Shown in pieces: positions 54,759 to 62,186 of a DNA stretch of 64,000 bases. Numbering within the stretch: the stretch's first letter is position 1; the number at the start of each line of letters is the position of its first letter. Source of the DNA: JARRKC01 sp963723965 (GTDB lineage Bacteria > Acidobacteriota > UBA6911 > RPQK01 > JAPXNP01); NCBI GenBank assembly GCA_963723965.1, contig CAVRSV010000012.1:759148-823147 (forward strand), written 5' to 3'. The notes beneath the pieces are model-generated. The model did no database searches and was not told the DNA's origin. It worked only from the letters and a program-made list of their open reading frames with translations. A program made the position numbers and the translations under genes.

Positions 54759-55059
54759 GCGGCGATTCTACAGGCATTCGAGAAAACGAGCAGCGGGTCG
54801 CGGATCTGGTTCTCCCGCGTCCCGTTCTCCGCGTCGCGATCCGGAGTCGAGAACGCGAGAACCGGAGAGCAGGAGCTTCGTGGGCCGGCATCCCGGTCTC
54901 CCGTCCTCCCGCGTCCCGTTCTCAGAGTCGAGATCCGCACTCCGCGGACCGACAGAGAGTCCTTGACCATGGCTTCGACGAGCGGATATGATCAATCGTC
55001 AGAATTCGGAGCCCGGTTCACGGAATTCGCGACCCGGGAGCCGAAACCGCAGAGAAAGA
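54759..55059. repeat. Repeat-rich gap before tRNA-Gly
   Basis: No gene is supported here. Two direct copies of CTCCCGCGTCCCGTTCTC at 54812-54829 and 54906-54923 are each followed by a related 15-bp stretch (CGTCG or GAGTCG, then GATCCG), and inverted GAGAACGCGAGAACC words lie between. A short open frame from 54969 encodes QSSEFGARFTEFAT, like the small ORF at 55340, and runs through the tRNA, so it is probably a remnant. Confidence 0.5.
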
Positions 55060-55134
<75 letters not shown>

Positions 55135-55146
55135 TCCTTCTCCTCG

Positions 55147-55222
55147 AAATAGGTGACACGCACGTAATTCACCCGTAAACCCCTATGAATAAAGGATTCT
55201 ACCCCAGGTCTGGCACCTATTT
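55147..55222 (+). repeat. 76-bp element, copy 1
   Basis: Begins AAATAGGTGACACGCACG and ends GGTCTGGCACCTATTT, so the first and last nine bases (AAATAGGTG/CACCTATTT) are perfect inverted repeats. The centre has GAATAAAGGATTCT. First of six copies in 55-62 kb. Confidence 0.85.
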
Positions 55223-55339
55223 CCCTCATTTACAGAAACCTACAGTCCAACTGGCGGAGTGTCACCCTTCCCGTAAAGTTTTTCCGTAGTTTTCCCGGAG
55301 GCATTCCTGACTCGAAGTCGATAACATCCATCTGTCGTG

Positions 55340-55540
55340 ATGAAATCTTCCGAGATTGGGTCGCAATTCCTGGAGTTTGCTGCGAAATTGGCGGCGCGGC
55401 ACGAGCTTTCCGTGGTCGAGGTCCTGGCCGTCCTCTCATCCGAGGAAGCCCGCCAAAGATGTTCAGGCCTGAGGAACCTTTTCCGCCACCCTCAGCACAG
55501 CAACGGAAACAACGGCAAGAGCGGGCGAAACGGGCATTAG
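55340..55540 (+). CDS. Possible small ORF (66 residues), unknown
   Basis: Weakly supported. The frame gives MKSSEIGSQFLEFAAKLAAR, then EVLAVLSSEEARQRCSGLRNLF and an Asn/Gly-rich tail. There is no convincing ribosome binding site. The N-terminus resembles a remnant at about 54990 (SSEFGARFTEFA), suggesting an old duplication around the tRNA-Gly. It lies between element copies 1 and 2 in a 688-bp stretch (55135-55822) with no other gene. Confidence 0.3.
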   Translation: MKSSEIGSQFLEFAAKLAARHELSVVEVLAVLSSEEARQRCSGLRNLFRHPQHSNGNNGKSGRNGH

Positions 55541-55544
55541 GTGG

Positions 55545-55618
55545 AATTAGGTGACACGCACGCATTGGCCTCGCAACCTACCATGAACAAAGGATTCTGA
55601 CCAAGGTCTGGCACCATT
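55545..55618 (+). repeat. 76-bp element, copy 2 (degenerate)
   Basis: AATTAGGTGACACGCACG at the left and GGTCTGGCACCATT at the right, with ATGAACAAAGGATTCT in the middle. Same orientation as copy 1; the terminal repeat is worn. The 204 bp after it, up to the M20 peptidase stop, show no gene. Confidence 0.8.
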
Positions 55619-55822
55619 GGCGGATTCCAGCGCGAGCGCCTTTCCGACGACATTCCGCTGATCACGCTGTCCCGCGTACTTTCTGTGGTGTGCCGATCGG
55701 CGCAGGAACCCTGCATCGGTCCCGTATCGATCGCGAACTGCGTCACGGCGGTCGTACTGGTCCGTCGGCCTTCCTTCAGCGCATGAAACGGTACCTACAC
55801 CCCGACAGGGGCTCCACTCTTC

Positions 55823-57238
55823 CTACATCACCGGTCGGCTGAGAGCCTTCACCAACCGGTACACAAACTCGACCCCCTCATAGTAGGCGTCGACAGGGAG
55901 CCGTTCATTGGCGCCGTGTGCGTTGCCGAAATCGAGCTCTCCAAACGTGCCGCTGACACCCAATGTCGGAATCCCGGCCCGCCGCAACGTCGCCGAATCG
56001 CTCGCCCACGGATCCATGACGGGAATTACGGGGATTCCCGGCCACATTTGGCCGGTGATCGTCTCGACAGCGTCCATTACCTCGGGTACGAGCGGGGATG
56101 CGGGAGAAGGGCGGGCCCGGTTCATCGGCCGCACCTCGATACCTGGATCTGCCAGAAGCCCGGCCAGAGCTTCCCGAACGAATTCGGGTGTATCGCCCGG
56201 GAAGACACGGCAATTGATCACGGCCGAGGCACTCTGGGGCAAGGCGTTGTCCGCGTGCCCGCCCTCGATTCGTGTGGCAACGCAGGTCGTTCGCAGAAGG
56301 GCGTTGTAGTAGGGTGACATGGTAGCCAGGCGCACGGCCGCTTCGAGATCGGGGGAGTCCTGGGCCACGGCTTTCATATCGACGGCAACCGAGCCGGTCT
56401 GCAGAGTGGCCATCCGTCCGAAATAGGCACGCGTGGTCTCGTTGAAACGAAGGGGAAGATCACCTTCGGAGAGTCGAGAGAGGCCCCTCGAAAGCTGGTA
56501 GATCGCGTTCTCCTTGTCGGGCAGAGAGCTGTGGCCACCGACACTTCTCGTCTGCGCCCGGAAACTCAAGTAGGCTTTCTCACTCGTCTGCACCGTCATC
56601 CGAAGGCGCTTCCCGCCCTCGATCTGGCCGCCTCCCGTATCGAGATTCAGGCAGTAGGCCGCATCGATCCAATCCGGATGGCTGGCCAGGAGCCAGGCAA
56701 CGCCGTTGGCGCCCCCTCCCTCCTCATCAGCAGTGAGGGCCACGATGACGTCGCGTTCGGGAACGAAGTTCTCCGCCCGCAGGCGCACGAGCGTGGCGAC
56801 GAGGTCCGCGACGGCGTGTTTGACGTCCAGTACCCCTCGCCCGTAGAAAAAGCCGTCACGCTCCGTCAGGTGGAACGGCTCCAATCCGGTGTCCCAGCCA
56901 TCGGGAGGCGCCTCGACGACGTCCAGGTGAGCAACGAGGAGAATGGGTTGGACGTCGGCCGTCCCGCGGAGACGCACGACGAGATTCCGTTTCTCCGATT
57001 GCGGACCCGCGAGGATCAGATCGGATTCGGGGAAGCCGGCCTCCCGCAGGCGCGCCGCCATCGCCTCCGCGGCCCGGGTTGAGCCGAAGGAGGAAGTGGT
57101 GTTGATCCCCACCAACTCCTCCAACAGACTTCTCTCGAGACCACGGCGGAGAGCTTCTTCGGTCTGCGCCTCGAGGAGAGGGCTGACTGGCAGGAACCAC
57201 AGTACCGCGGCAACAAAGGCTAAGGACTTCATCGGCAT
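55823..57238 (-). CDS. M20/M25/M40 family zinc exopeptidase
   Basis: Exported metallopeptidase, 471 residues, with signal peptide (about 1-26). Zinc ligands are expected at His in VAHLDVVEAPPDGW, Asp in GRGVLDVKHAVA, Glu of the catalytic ADEEGGGANG, and His in GNAHGANERL. An inserted dimerisation domain (about 200-330) follows the usual GGHSSLP motif. Members include carboxypeptidases and dipeptidases. The start at 57238 (MPMKS) has AGGAG seven bases upstream; the longer frame to 57310 runs into element copy 3. It is flanked by copies 2 and 3 of the 76-bp element. Confidence 0.9.
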   Translation of the reverse strand: MPMKSLAFVAAVLWFLPVSPLLEAQTEEALRRGLERSLLEELVGINTTSSFGSTRAAEAMAARLREAGFPESDLILAGPQSEKRNLVVRLRGTADVQPILLVAHLDVVEAPPDGWDTGLEPFHLTERDGFFYGRGVLDVKHAVADLVATLVRLRAENFVPERDVIVALTADEEGGGANGVAWLLASHPDWIDAAYCLNLDTGGGQIEGGKRLRMTVQTSEKAYLSFRAQTRSVGGHSSLPDKENAIYQLSRGLSRLSEGDLPLRFNETTRAYFGRMATLQTGSVAVDMKAVAQDSPDLEAAVRLATMSPYYNALLRTTCVATRIEGGHADNALPQSASAVINCRVFPGDTPEFVREALAGLLADPGIEVRPMNRARPSPASPLVPEVMDAVETITGQMWPGIPVIPVMDPWASDSATLRRAGIPTLGVSGTFGELDFGNAHGANERLPVDAYYEGVEFVYRLVKALSRPVM

Positions 57239-57289
57239 TCCCGTTCTCCTGCAACCGACACAGCCGCTCCGTTCCATCAGTGACCAGAT

Positions 57290-57355
57290 GGTGACACGCA
57301 CGTATCTCAAGCCTAACTAACTACGAATAAAGGATTCTAGCACCTGCCTGGCACT
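57290..57355 (+). repeat. 76-bp element, copy 3 (degenerate)
   Basis: GGTGACACGCACGTAT at the left, CGAATAAAGGATTCTA in the centre and GCCTGGCACT at the right; both ends are worn. Same orientation as copies 1 and 2, and faces copy 4 in opposite orientation. Confidence 0.75.
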
Positions 57356-57488
57356 CTTCGACTGAAATTCAAGCATCCGCGCAATTCGCGCAGGCACCCG
57401 TCGGAGTCGTCGTTCAGACTCCCTCACCGTCGCTACCGGGAGCATCCGGCGGTCGCGATCCTCGTTGTCGACTCTCCCCACGTTGCCG

Positions 57489-57564
57489 AAATAGGTACCA
57501 GACCTGCCAAGGAATCGTTTATTCGTAGTGGTTTACAGCTGCATTACGAGCGTGTCACCAGTTT
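57489..57564 (-). repeat. 76-bp element, copy 4 (inverted)
   Basis: Read on the minus strand: AAACTGGTGACACGCTCG, then CGAATAAACGATTCC and GGTCTGGTACCTATTT. It is inverted relative to copy 3, and the 133 bp between the two carry no gene. The rest of the 364-bp gap (57239-57602) is otherwise empty. Confidence 0.8.
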
Positions 57565-57602
57565 CGACCAATTGCGGCGCTTCCGCTTCTGCCGCAAATG
57601 GG

Positions 57603-59336
57603 TCACGGCCGCAATGCCGGGACGGCTGCGGCATCAACCCAGAAGACGTCTTCGTCATGGTCCGGGGTTTGACGGCTGAAGAACAGGTATCTACCGTCGT
57701 TCGACAGCCTGGGAAAACGCTCCTGCCGATCCGTGTTCACAGACTCGCCGAGACTGACCGGGTCGCTCCAACTCCCATCCTCCTGCCGGCGGCTGATATA
57801 CAGATCGCCGACGTCACCTGTCCGGGCTCCGCGGTTCGAAGAGAACAGCAGGTAGCTCTCGTCGGGCGCGATGAAGGGCGTCCAGTTCAGGAAAGGAGGT
57901 AGGTTGATGCTCCGGGGAAGCAATTCCGGTTTGCCGTACTCGCCATGGACCCGTTCGGCACGGTAGAGGCCGTAATGATTGAGCGGCCCAGGAGCGTAGG
58001 CCGTGAAGTAGAGGGTCCCGTTGCGAGCGATCGTCGGAGAATAGACAAAACGCAGCTCCGGGTATCGAGCGACTAGGTTGAGACACTTCGGCTCGCTCCA
58101 TCCGTCTCCTTGGCTCTCCACGAACCAGATGTCGGAGTTCGGCTGGGGTTGCTGCTCGGCGCCGGGCCGGGGCGCATGAAAGTAGCCACGGCGACCGTCG
58201 GCGGAAAACGCATCGATCATCTGGGCGAAACCCGGCACGAATGGTGTCGTCCATCGGCCGTTCTCACGCCGCATGGTCACAGCGGCGCTGATCCCGCTCT
58301 CGTTGTCGGGTCCGGGTCTGCGGTTCGACAGCCAGTAGATCGCATTGCCGTCGGCGGAGAATGAAGGCGCGCCATGCTCCTGGAGATCGGTCGATACGAT
58401 CCCGCGCGCAAAGACCTGCGGCACGGCGCCGGGCGGTGGCTGTTCCAGATAATCGCCCGAGAGATCGTGGAAATCCGTTTCATTCGGAAAGGACCGCTGT
58501 TCCATGCTGTTTCGAAACACAACGGCCCAGGGATAGGCCGCTCGAATCTCCTTCAGCTCCCTGGCCAGATCGGCCGGTGCGATGTGCATGGCGATGATCC
58601 GGCTCGGTTTGATCGTGCCCGCGATCAACTCCCGCTCCGCCGGAGTCCGACAGAAGAAGTTGAGGAACAGGAACTGGACGCGCGCTTCATCGAACGGGTA
58701 CGCACTAAGAGTGGCCGTGACGGTGGCATCGCCGAGCCAGGTGTCGCCGAGGTGAAGGAAGCCCACGCCCGCCAGATTGACGACGAAGGCGAGATGTCCC
58801 ATCGGCTCGGCGGGCACGATGCGCCCGTCCCGGGGCCGCCCGCTGTGGGACAACGCCAGCACGTCGACACGGATGCCGTTGACTGTCATACGCCGGCTTG
58901 TCCCCGGCTCGAGATTCACTTCGTGAATGCGATCCCGAATCCGGTCGAATCCGTCCTCCTTGCGTAAAAGGGCAACGGTCCTTGGATTGGCGATTAGCTC
59001 GCAGTGCGGGTTGTTGCTCAGGTGCGCCGTCACCACCTTCGGGTCGACGTGGTCGTTGTGGTGATGGGTAATCAGCATCAGATCGGTACCGGCAAACGGG
59101 CCCCCCGCCGAACTGATTTCCTCGATCAACGCCGGTGGGGGCGTGCCGGATGACGATGAGAAGGCAGCATCGATGAGCACCTTTTTCCCGCCGTGTTCGA
59201 GCAGGAAGCCATCGTTGGCGATGTAGGTGATCGAGGGCGCGTTGCCGTCCGGCGCGGGTTGAGGCTCTTGCTCCGCTGCACCCGTAGTGAACAACACAGC
59301 TGCCACGCTGATGATTGCGAGCGCTCGTTCTCTCAT
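57603..59336 (-). CDS. Exported metallo-beta-lactamase fold protein fused to PD40 propeller repeats
   Basis: A 577-residue secreted fusion. After a signal peptide (1-22), the N-terminal half (about 30-300) is a metallo-beta-lactamase (UlaG-like) domain with HHHNDH at 91-96, FVVNLAGVGFLHLGDTW and a final IIAMHI segment. The C-terminal half (about 315-577) is a beta-propeller of the TolB/PD40 kind, with PSFSADGNAIYWLSNRR, DAFSADGRRGYFHAPR and RLSNDGRYLFFSRQ repeats. No known function for the fusion. The ATG at 59336 has AAGGGGA six bases upstream. The start of the ORF is separated by 41 bp from the Cys-rich protein gene. Confidence 0.85.
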   Translation of the reverse strand: MRERALAIISVAAVLFTTGAAEQEPQPAPDGNAPSITYIANDGFLLEHGGKKVLIDAAFSSSSGTPPPALIEEISSAGGPFAGTDLMLITHHHNDHVDPKVVTAHLSNNPHCELIANPRTVALLRKEDGFDRIRDRIHEVNLEPGTSRRMTVNGIRVDVLALSHSGRPRDGRIVPAEPMGHLAFVVNLAGVGFLHLGDTWLGDATVTATLSAYPFDEARVQFLFLNFFCRTPAERELIAGTIKPSRIIAMHIAPADLARELKEIRAAYPWAVVFRNSMEQRSFPNETDFHDLSGDYLEQPPPGAVPQVFARGIVSTDLQEHGAPSFSADGNAIYWLSNRRPGPDNESGISAAVTMRRENGRWTTPFVPGFAQMIDAFSADGRRGYFHAPRPGAEQQPQPNSDIWFVESQGDGWSEPKCLNLVARYPELRFVYSPTIARNGTLYFTAYAPGPLNHYGLYRAERVHGEYGKPELLPRSINLPPFLNWTPFIAPDESYLLFSSNRGARTGDVGDLYISRRQEDGSWSDPVSLGESVNTDRQERFPRLSNDGRYLFFSRQTPDHDEDVFWVDAAAVPALRP

Positions 59337-59377
59337 GTTCGATCCCCTTGTGCGATGCTTGGTGCACGCCCGAGCTT

Positions 59378-59947
59378 CTATAAGGCTTGCTCGCCGTGTA
59401 CCGGAACGTCGCTGACCTGAATCTCGAAGACGCAACGCTTTCCACCCCTGATGACCGACTCCTTCAGGTTCACGGTAACCTTCCTCTGAAAGAAGGTCTC
59501 CCAGGTATGCTGCTGCCACCCCAACGAGCAATTGCAGCTCAACTCAGGTGCGTCGACGCCGTAGAGTGGACAGAAACAGGCGGCCCGCTCCGGCGAAGCC
59601 ATTGTGAGAAGGCGTTTTTCGGCATCGTATGTGACGGTATCGCCTGACACGCCCTTCCTGATGTACTCGCTGAAGCCGTCCAGGTCACCGCGATATTTCT
59701 TGGTCGACGTGTCGTCCGTGGCGGAGCAGCGGGTCCCGAGCTCATGCAGGACATCCTCGAATGCCTCTTCGCCCATTCGCTGAGACAGAATCTCCATCAG
59801 CTTTCCGTATCGGCGTTGCACGAATCCGATCCGCCAGTCCCCGGGCTTCTTCGCTTCGCCGGCCGACAGGGTCGACGCCGGAACGAAACCAGCCGCGCCG
59901 GCAAACAGCCCGCAAGCGCAGGTTCGAACGAAAGTCTTTCGATCCAT
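59378..59947 (-). CDS. Cysteine-rich exported hypothetical protein
   Basis: A 189-residue protein, not confidently assigned to a family. The N-terminus MDRKTFVRTCACGLFAGAAG looks like a short Tat- or Sec-type signal. Conserved-looking cysteines occur at CACG, TRCSATDD, CFCPLYG and CNCSLGWQQHTWETFF, enough for one or two metal or disulfide sites. The segment CNCSLGWQQHTWETFFQRKVTV resembles proteins annotated as DUF6144; I am not certain. The ATG at 59947 has GGGAGGG upstream. It lies directly upstream of the lactamase-propeller fusion, possibly one operon. Confidence 0.6.
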   Translation of the reverse strand: MDRKTFVRTCACGLFAGAAGFVPASTLSAGEAKKPGDWRIGFVQRRYGKLMEILSQRMGEEAFEDVLHELGTRCSATDDTSTKKYRGDLDGFSEYIRKGVSGDTVTYDAEKRLLTMASPERAACFCPLYGVDAPELSCNCSLGWQQHTWETFFQRKVTVNLKESVIRGGKRCVFEIQVSDVPVHGEQAL

Positions 59948-59961
59948 ACTCGCCCTCCCTC

Positions 59962-60213
59962 TCATTTTCCCGAAGTGTCCAACAGGGTCCGAAGCCTGCC
60001 GATCACTCCGTTTTGGAAAGAAGCACCCTTGAGCGAGGCAGAGCCGATCAGCGCCCGCCGACCCAGATACTGCTTCACCTCGGCGTTTGCCAGATCCCAG
60101 TTCGCGGCCGTGAACTCGATCGGCTGCGACCATGCCTGAGCTGAAATCATCGTGGCCACCGCCAGCAGCCGGCACGAAGCTTTCCAACGTGATGGGGCGC
60201 CTTGTGATCTCAT
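59962..60213 (-). pseudogene. Truncated secreted protein (probable pseudogene)
   Basis: An 83-residue open frame with signal peptide (about 10-27), then QPIEFTAANWDLANAEVKQYLGRRALIGSASLKGASFQNGVI. That stretch looks like the start of a larger beta-sandwich (lectin/glucanase-like) secreted protein, in which NGVI normally leads into a strand with acidic residues. Here it changes to GRLRTLLDTSGK and stops, which suggests a deletion. Assignment is inference from memory of family style. It is 14 bp from the Cys-rich gene's start. Confidence 0.45.
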
Positions 60214-60332
60214 GGTTGTCCCTCCGTGCCACCCATCGCGGCATCGGACTGTGCGCCGTGTCCGTCCGTCAAGTCCCCGGCACGGTGTCGGCAACCGCCA
60301 GGGGGGGTGCTCACAGCCTGCCGCCGCGGACC

Positions 60333-60737
60333 TCAGGCAGGGTCACTGCTCGCCGCCCGCCCGTTTTGCGCTGACCCGCGTTCGAACTCGAGCAATTCGA
60401 TGGGACAACCGTCATCGATGATCATCGCGACGATAACACCCGGTGAAGGTGAGCAAGGCTGAGTCAGGATGTATTTGCCTTGCAGCGCCTGCTCAATGCT
60501 ATCCACCTCGAAGGCAACGTGCGGAACGGTTTGAACGAGTTGCGAGATCGGACTATCCGGCTCAAAACGCATCCACTCGATGCCGTAGGGGCTGTCCGGA
60601 AACCCGCAGACGTACATCCCGAACTCAGGCAGATAAGTTTCTCCTTCGCGCTTCTGTTCAGTCGGGATTCCCGTGTGATGATACCGCCATCCCCAACGGT
60701 CAACTGCCACCGGCAACTCATCGTCCCTTCGCTTCAT
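60333..60737 (-). CDS. VOC superfamily (glyoxalase-like) protein
   Basis: A 134-residue single-domain protein of the vicinal oxygen chelate fold. YHHTGIPTEQKREGETYLPEFGMYVCGFPDSPYGIEW and PHVAFEVDSIEQALQG are typical of one half-domain pair; His in RYHHTG, Glu in WMRFE or His in PHVAFEV could bind a metal. Unlike full glyoxalase I it is short, so it probably dimerises. Substrate unknown. It lies on its own between a truncated gene and a decayed metallo-hydrolase, in the repeat-rich segment. Confidence 0.75.
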   Translation of the reverse strand: MKRRDDELPVAVDRWGWRYHHTGIPTEQKREGETYLPEFGMYVCGFPDSPYGIEWMRFEPDSPISQLVQTVPHVAFEVDSIEQALQGKYILTQPCSPSPGVIVAMIIDDGCPIELLEFERGSAQNGRAASSDPA

Positions 60738-60865
60738 CCTGGGCCTTTCTTACTCATTGATTCCTCACCTGAGGGGGCCTTCCAGCACGAGAGTTGCACG
60801 ATTCGGAAGTTGCTCGGAAATTCCACCGGTGCTGTCCTCGGCCCGCTTGCCGCTATCGCCGCGCA

Positions 60866-61809
60866 CTATTCGAGCACCCCCCACAGAAACTCGACGTTGT
60901 ACTGATGGACGCCGCGGATCTCGTACTGCGTTCCGGCCCAGATCGCGTCTTGCCGGTCGGCGAGTTCCGGGAACCGCTCCTCGAACGTCAGATCAGCTTG
61001 GGTTTGCTCGAGTGTCTTGCCTTCCGCCTTCGCGCGCCGAACTTCGCTCCAGAGCTTCTCGAGATAGGCGAGCGTTTGCTGCATATACGCCTTGTTCATC
61101 GTCTCGAGCCCGTGACCGGGGATGAACTGCGTGCGACCGTCGGCGCTCTCCACGAGGCCGCGCAGGATCACGAGCCAGTTCTCGACCGTCTCCGGTCCGG
61201 GCGATTCGGGGGATCCCACCTTTCCCCGTGGGACCGGCTTCCCCCGCGCTCCCAGCATCGGAATCTGGCCGGGGAAGAAGAGGCTCCCGGTCACGACCAG
61301 GTTCTCCTCGGGAATGCTGATGATCGTGTCGCCGGGCGTGTGGGACTGGCCGTAGTAGACGAGCCGCACCGTGACGTCGCCCAGGTACAAGGTCATCTGG
61401 CGATCGAAGGTGACGTCGGGAGCAGTCCGGCCCGCCGCAACGAGCAGCTTGCGGACCCACTCATGGCCGACCGCCGGCACATCGGCAAAGGCGACGGCGC
61501 CACCCGTGTGGTGCTCGTGGGTGTAGAGGAGCCAAGCGAAATCGCTGCGTTTGAACTCGGTCTGGATCGCTTCGCGAATCGCCTTTCCGATGTTCGGGTC
61601 GCCCGGAGCCTCGATGACCAACAAGCCCTTACTTGGTCGCTACCGCAACAACGGCGGTCGAAAAGCCCGACGGATCGAGATCGACGATCGCGGCGCGGGG
61701 GCTGAGCCGTCGCACCTTGATCATCGGGCACCTTCGAGTTGGATTGAGCCGCCGCGTATCCCGCACCGGCCGTGAGGAGGAACAGCACCAGGACAAATTG
61801 GGGTCGCAT
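60866..61809 (-). pseudogene. Decayed metallo-beta-lactamase fold hydrolase
   Basis: An intact reading frame (60866-61624, 252 residues) carries the C-terminal part of an exported metallo-hydrolase; it starts abruptly with MLVIEAPGDPNIGKAI. Upstream, the signal peptide (MRPQFVLVLFLLTAGAGYAAAQ, start 61809) and the next block (KVRRLSPRAAIVDLDPSG, from 61718) are in two other frames, so two frameshifts lie near 61719-61735 and 61631-61633. The metal motif reads YTHEHHTGG where family members have HxHxDHTGG, so the catalytic Asp appears deleted. Likely a pseudogene, though sequencing errors are possible for the frameshifts. Confidence 0.7.
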
Positions 61810-61907
61810 AAGGCGGATTCTACGTGTGTGTCGAGGGATCCGAAACGGAAACTCGATCAGCGGTTCCCACGGTCGCCGAACGGCCCCGGAAGTCGCTCGT
61901 AGGGTCG

Positions 61908-61983
61908 AAATAGGTGACACGCACGTAATTCGATCGTAAGTTGCCATGAAGAAAGGATTCTGATGCCGGTCTGGCACCGATTT
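61908..61983 (+). repeat. 76-bp element, copy 5
   Basis: AAATAGGTGACACGCACG at the left, CATGAAGAAAGGATTCT in the centre, GGTCTGGCACCGATTT at the right (one mismatch in the terminal repeat). Its first 34 bp are identical to those of copy 6, which is inverted 127 bp away. Confidence 0.85.
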
Positions 61984-62110
61984 GCGGAATTCAACGGGAT
62001 TGCGACCCCTGGCGACGTCCGACCAGGACTCTGATCTGGACTCTGCCGCGACAGCTTCGAAGGCGGAACGTGCAGGCGCAGTGCCCAGCGTCGATTCGCC
62101 TCGATCCTGG

Positions 62111-62186
62111 AAATAGGTACCAGACCCGCTTAGGAATCCTTTGTCTAAAAGGACTTACGATCGAATTACGTGCGTGTCACCTATTT
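62111..62186 (-). repeat. 76-bp element, copy 6 (inverted)
   Basis: Read on the minus strand: AAATAGGTGACACGCACG, GACAAAGGATTCC and GGTCTGGTACCTATTT. Its outer end overlaps the stop codon of the ABC permease gene (TAA at 62187-62185). The 375-bp gap 61810-62184 holds only copies 5 and 6 and a 127-bp spacer. Confidence 0.85.

Noticed and set aside
55147..62186. Integron attC sites with gene cassettes
   Set aside because: The 76-bp units pair like cassette borders, but no R'/R'' core (RYYYAAC/GTTRRRY) is seen and no integrase is present.
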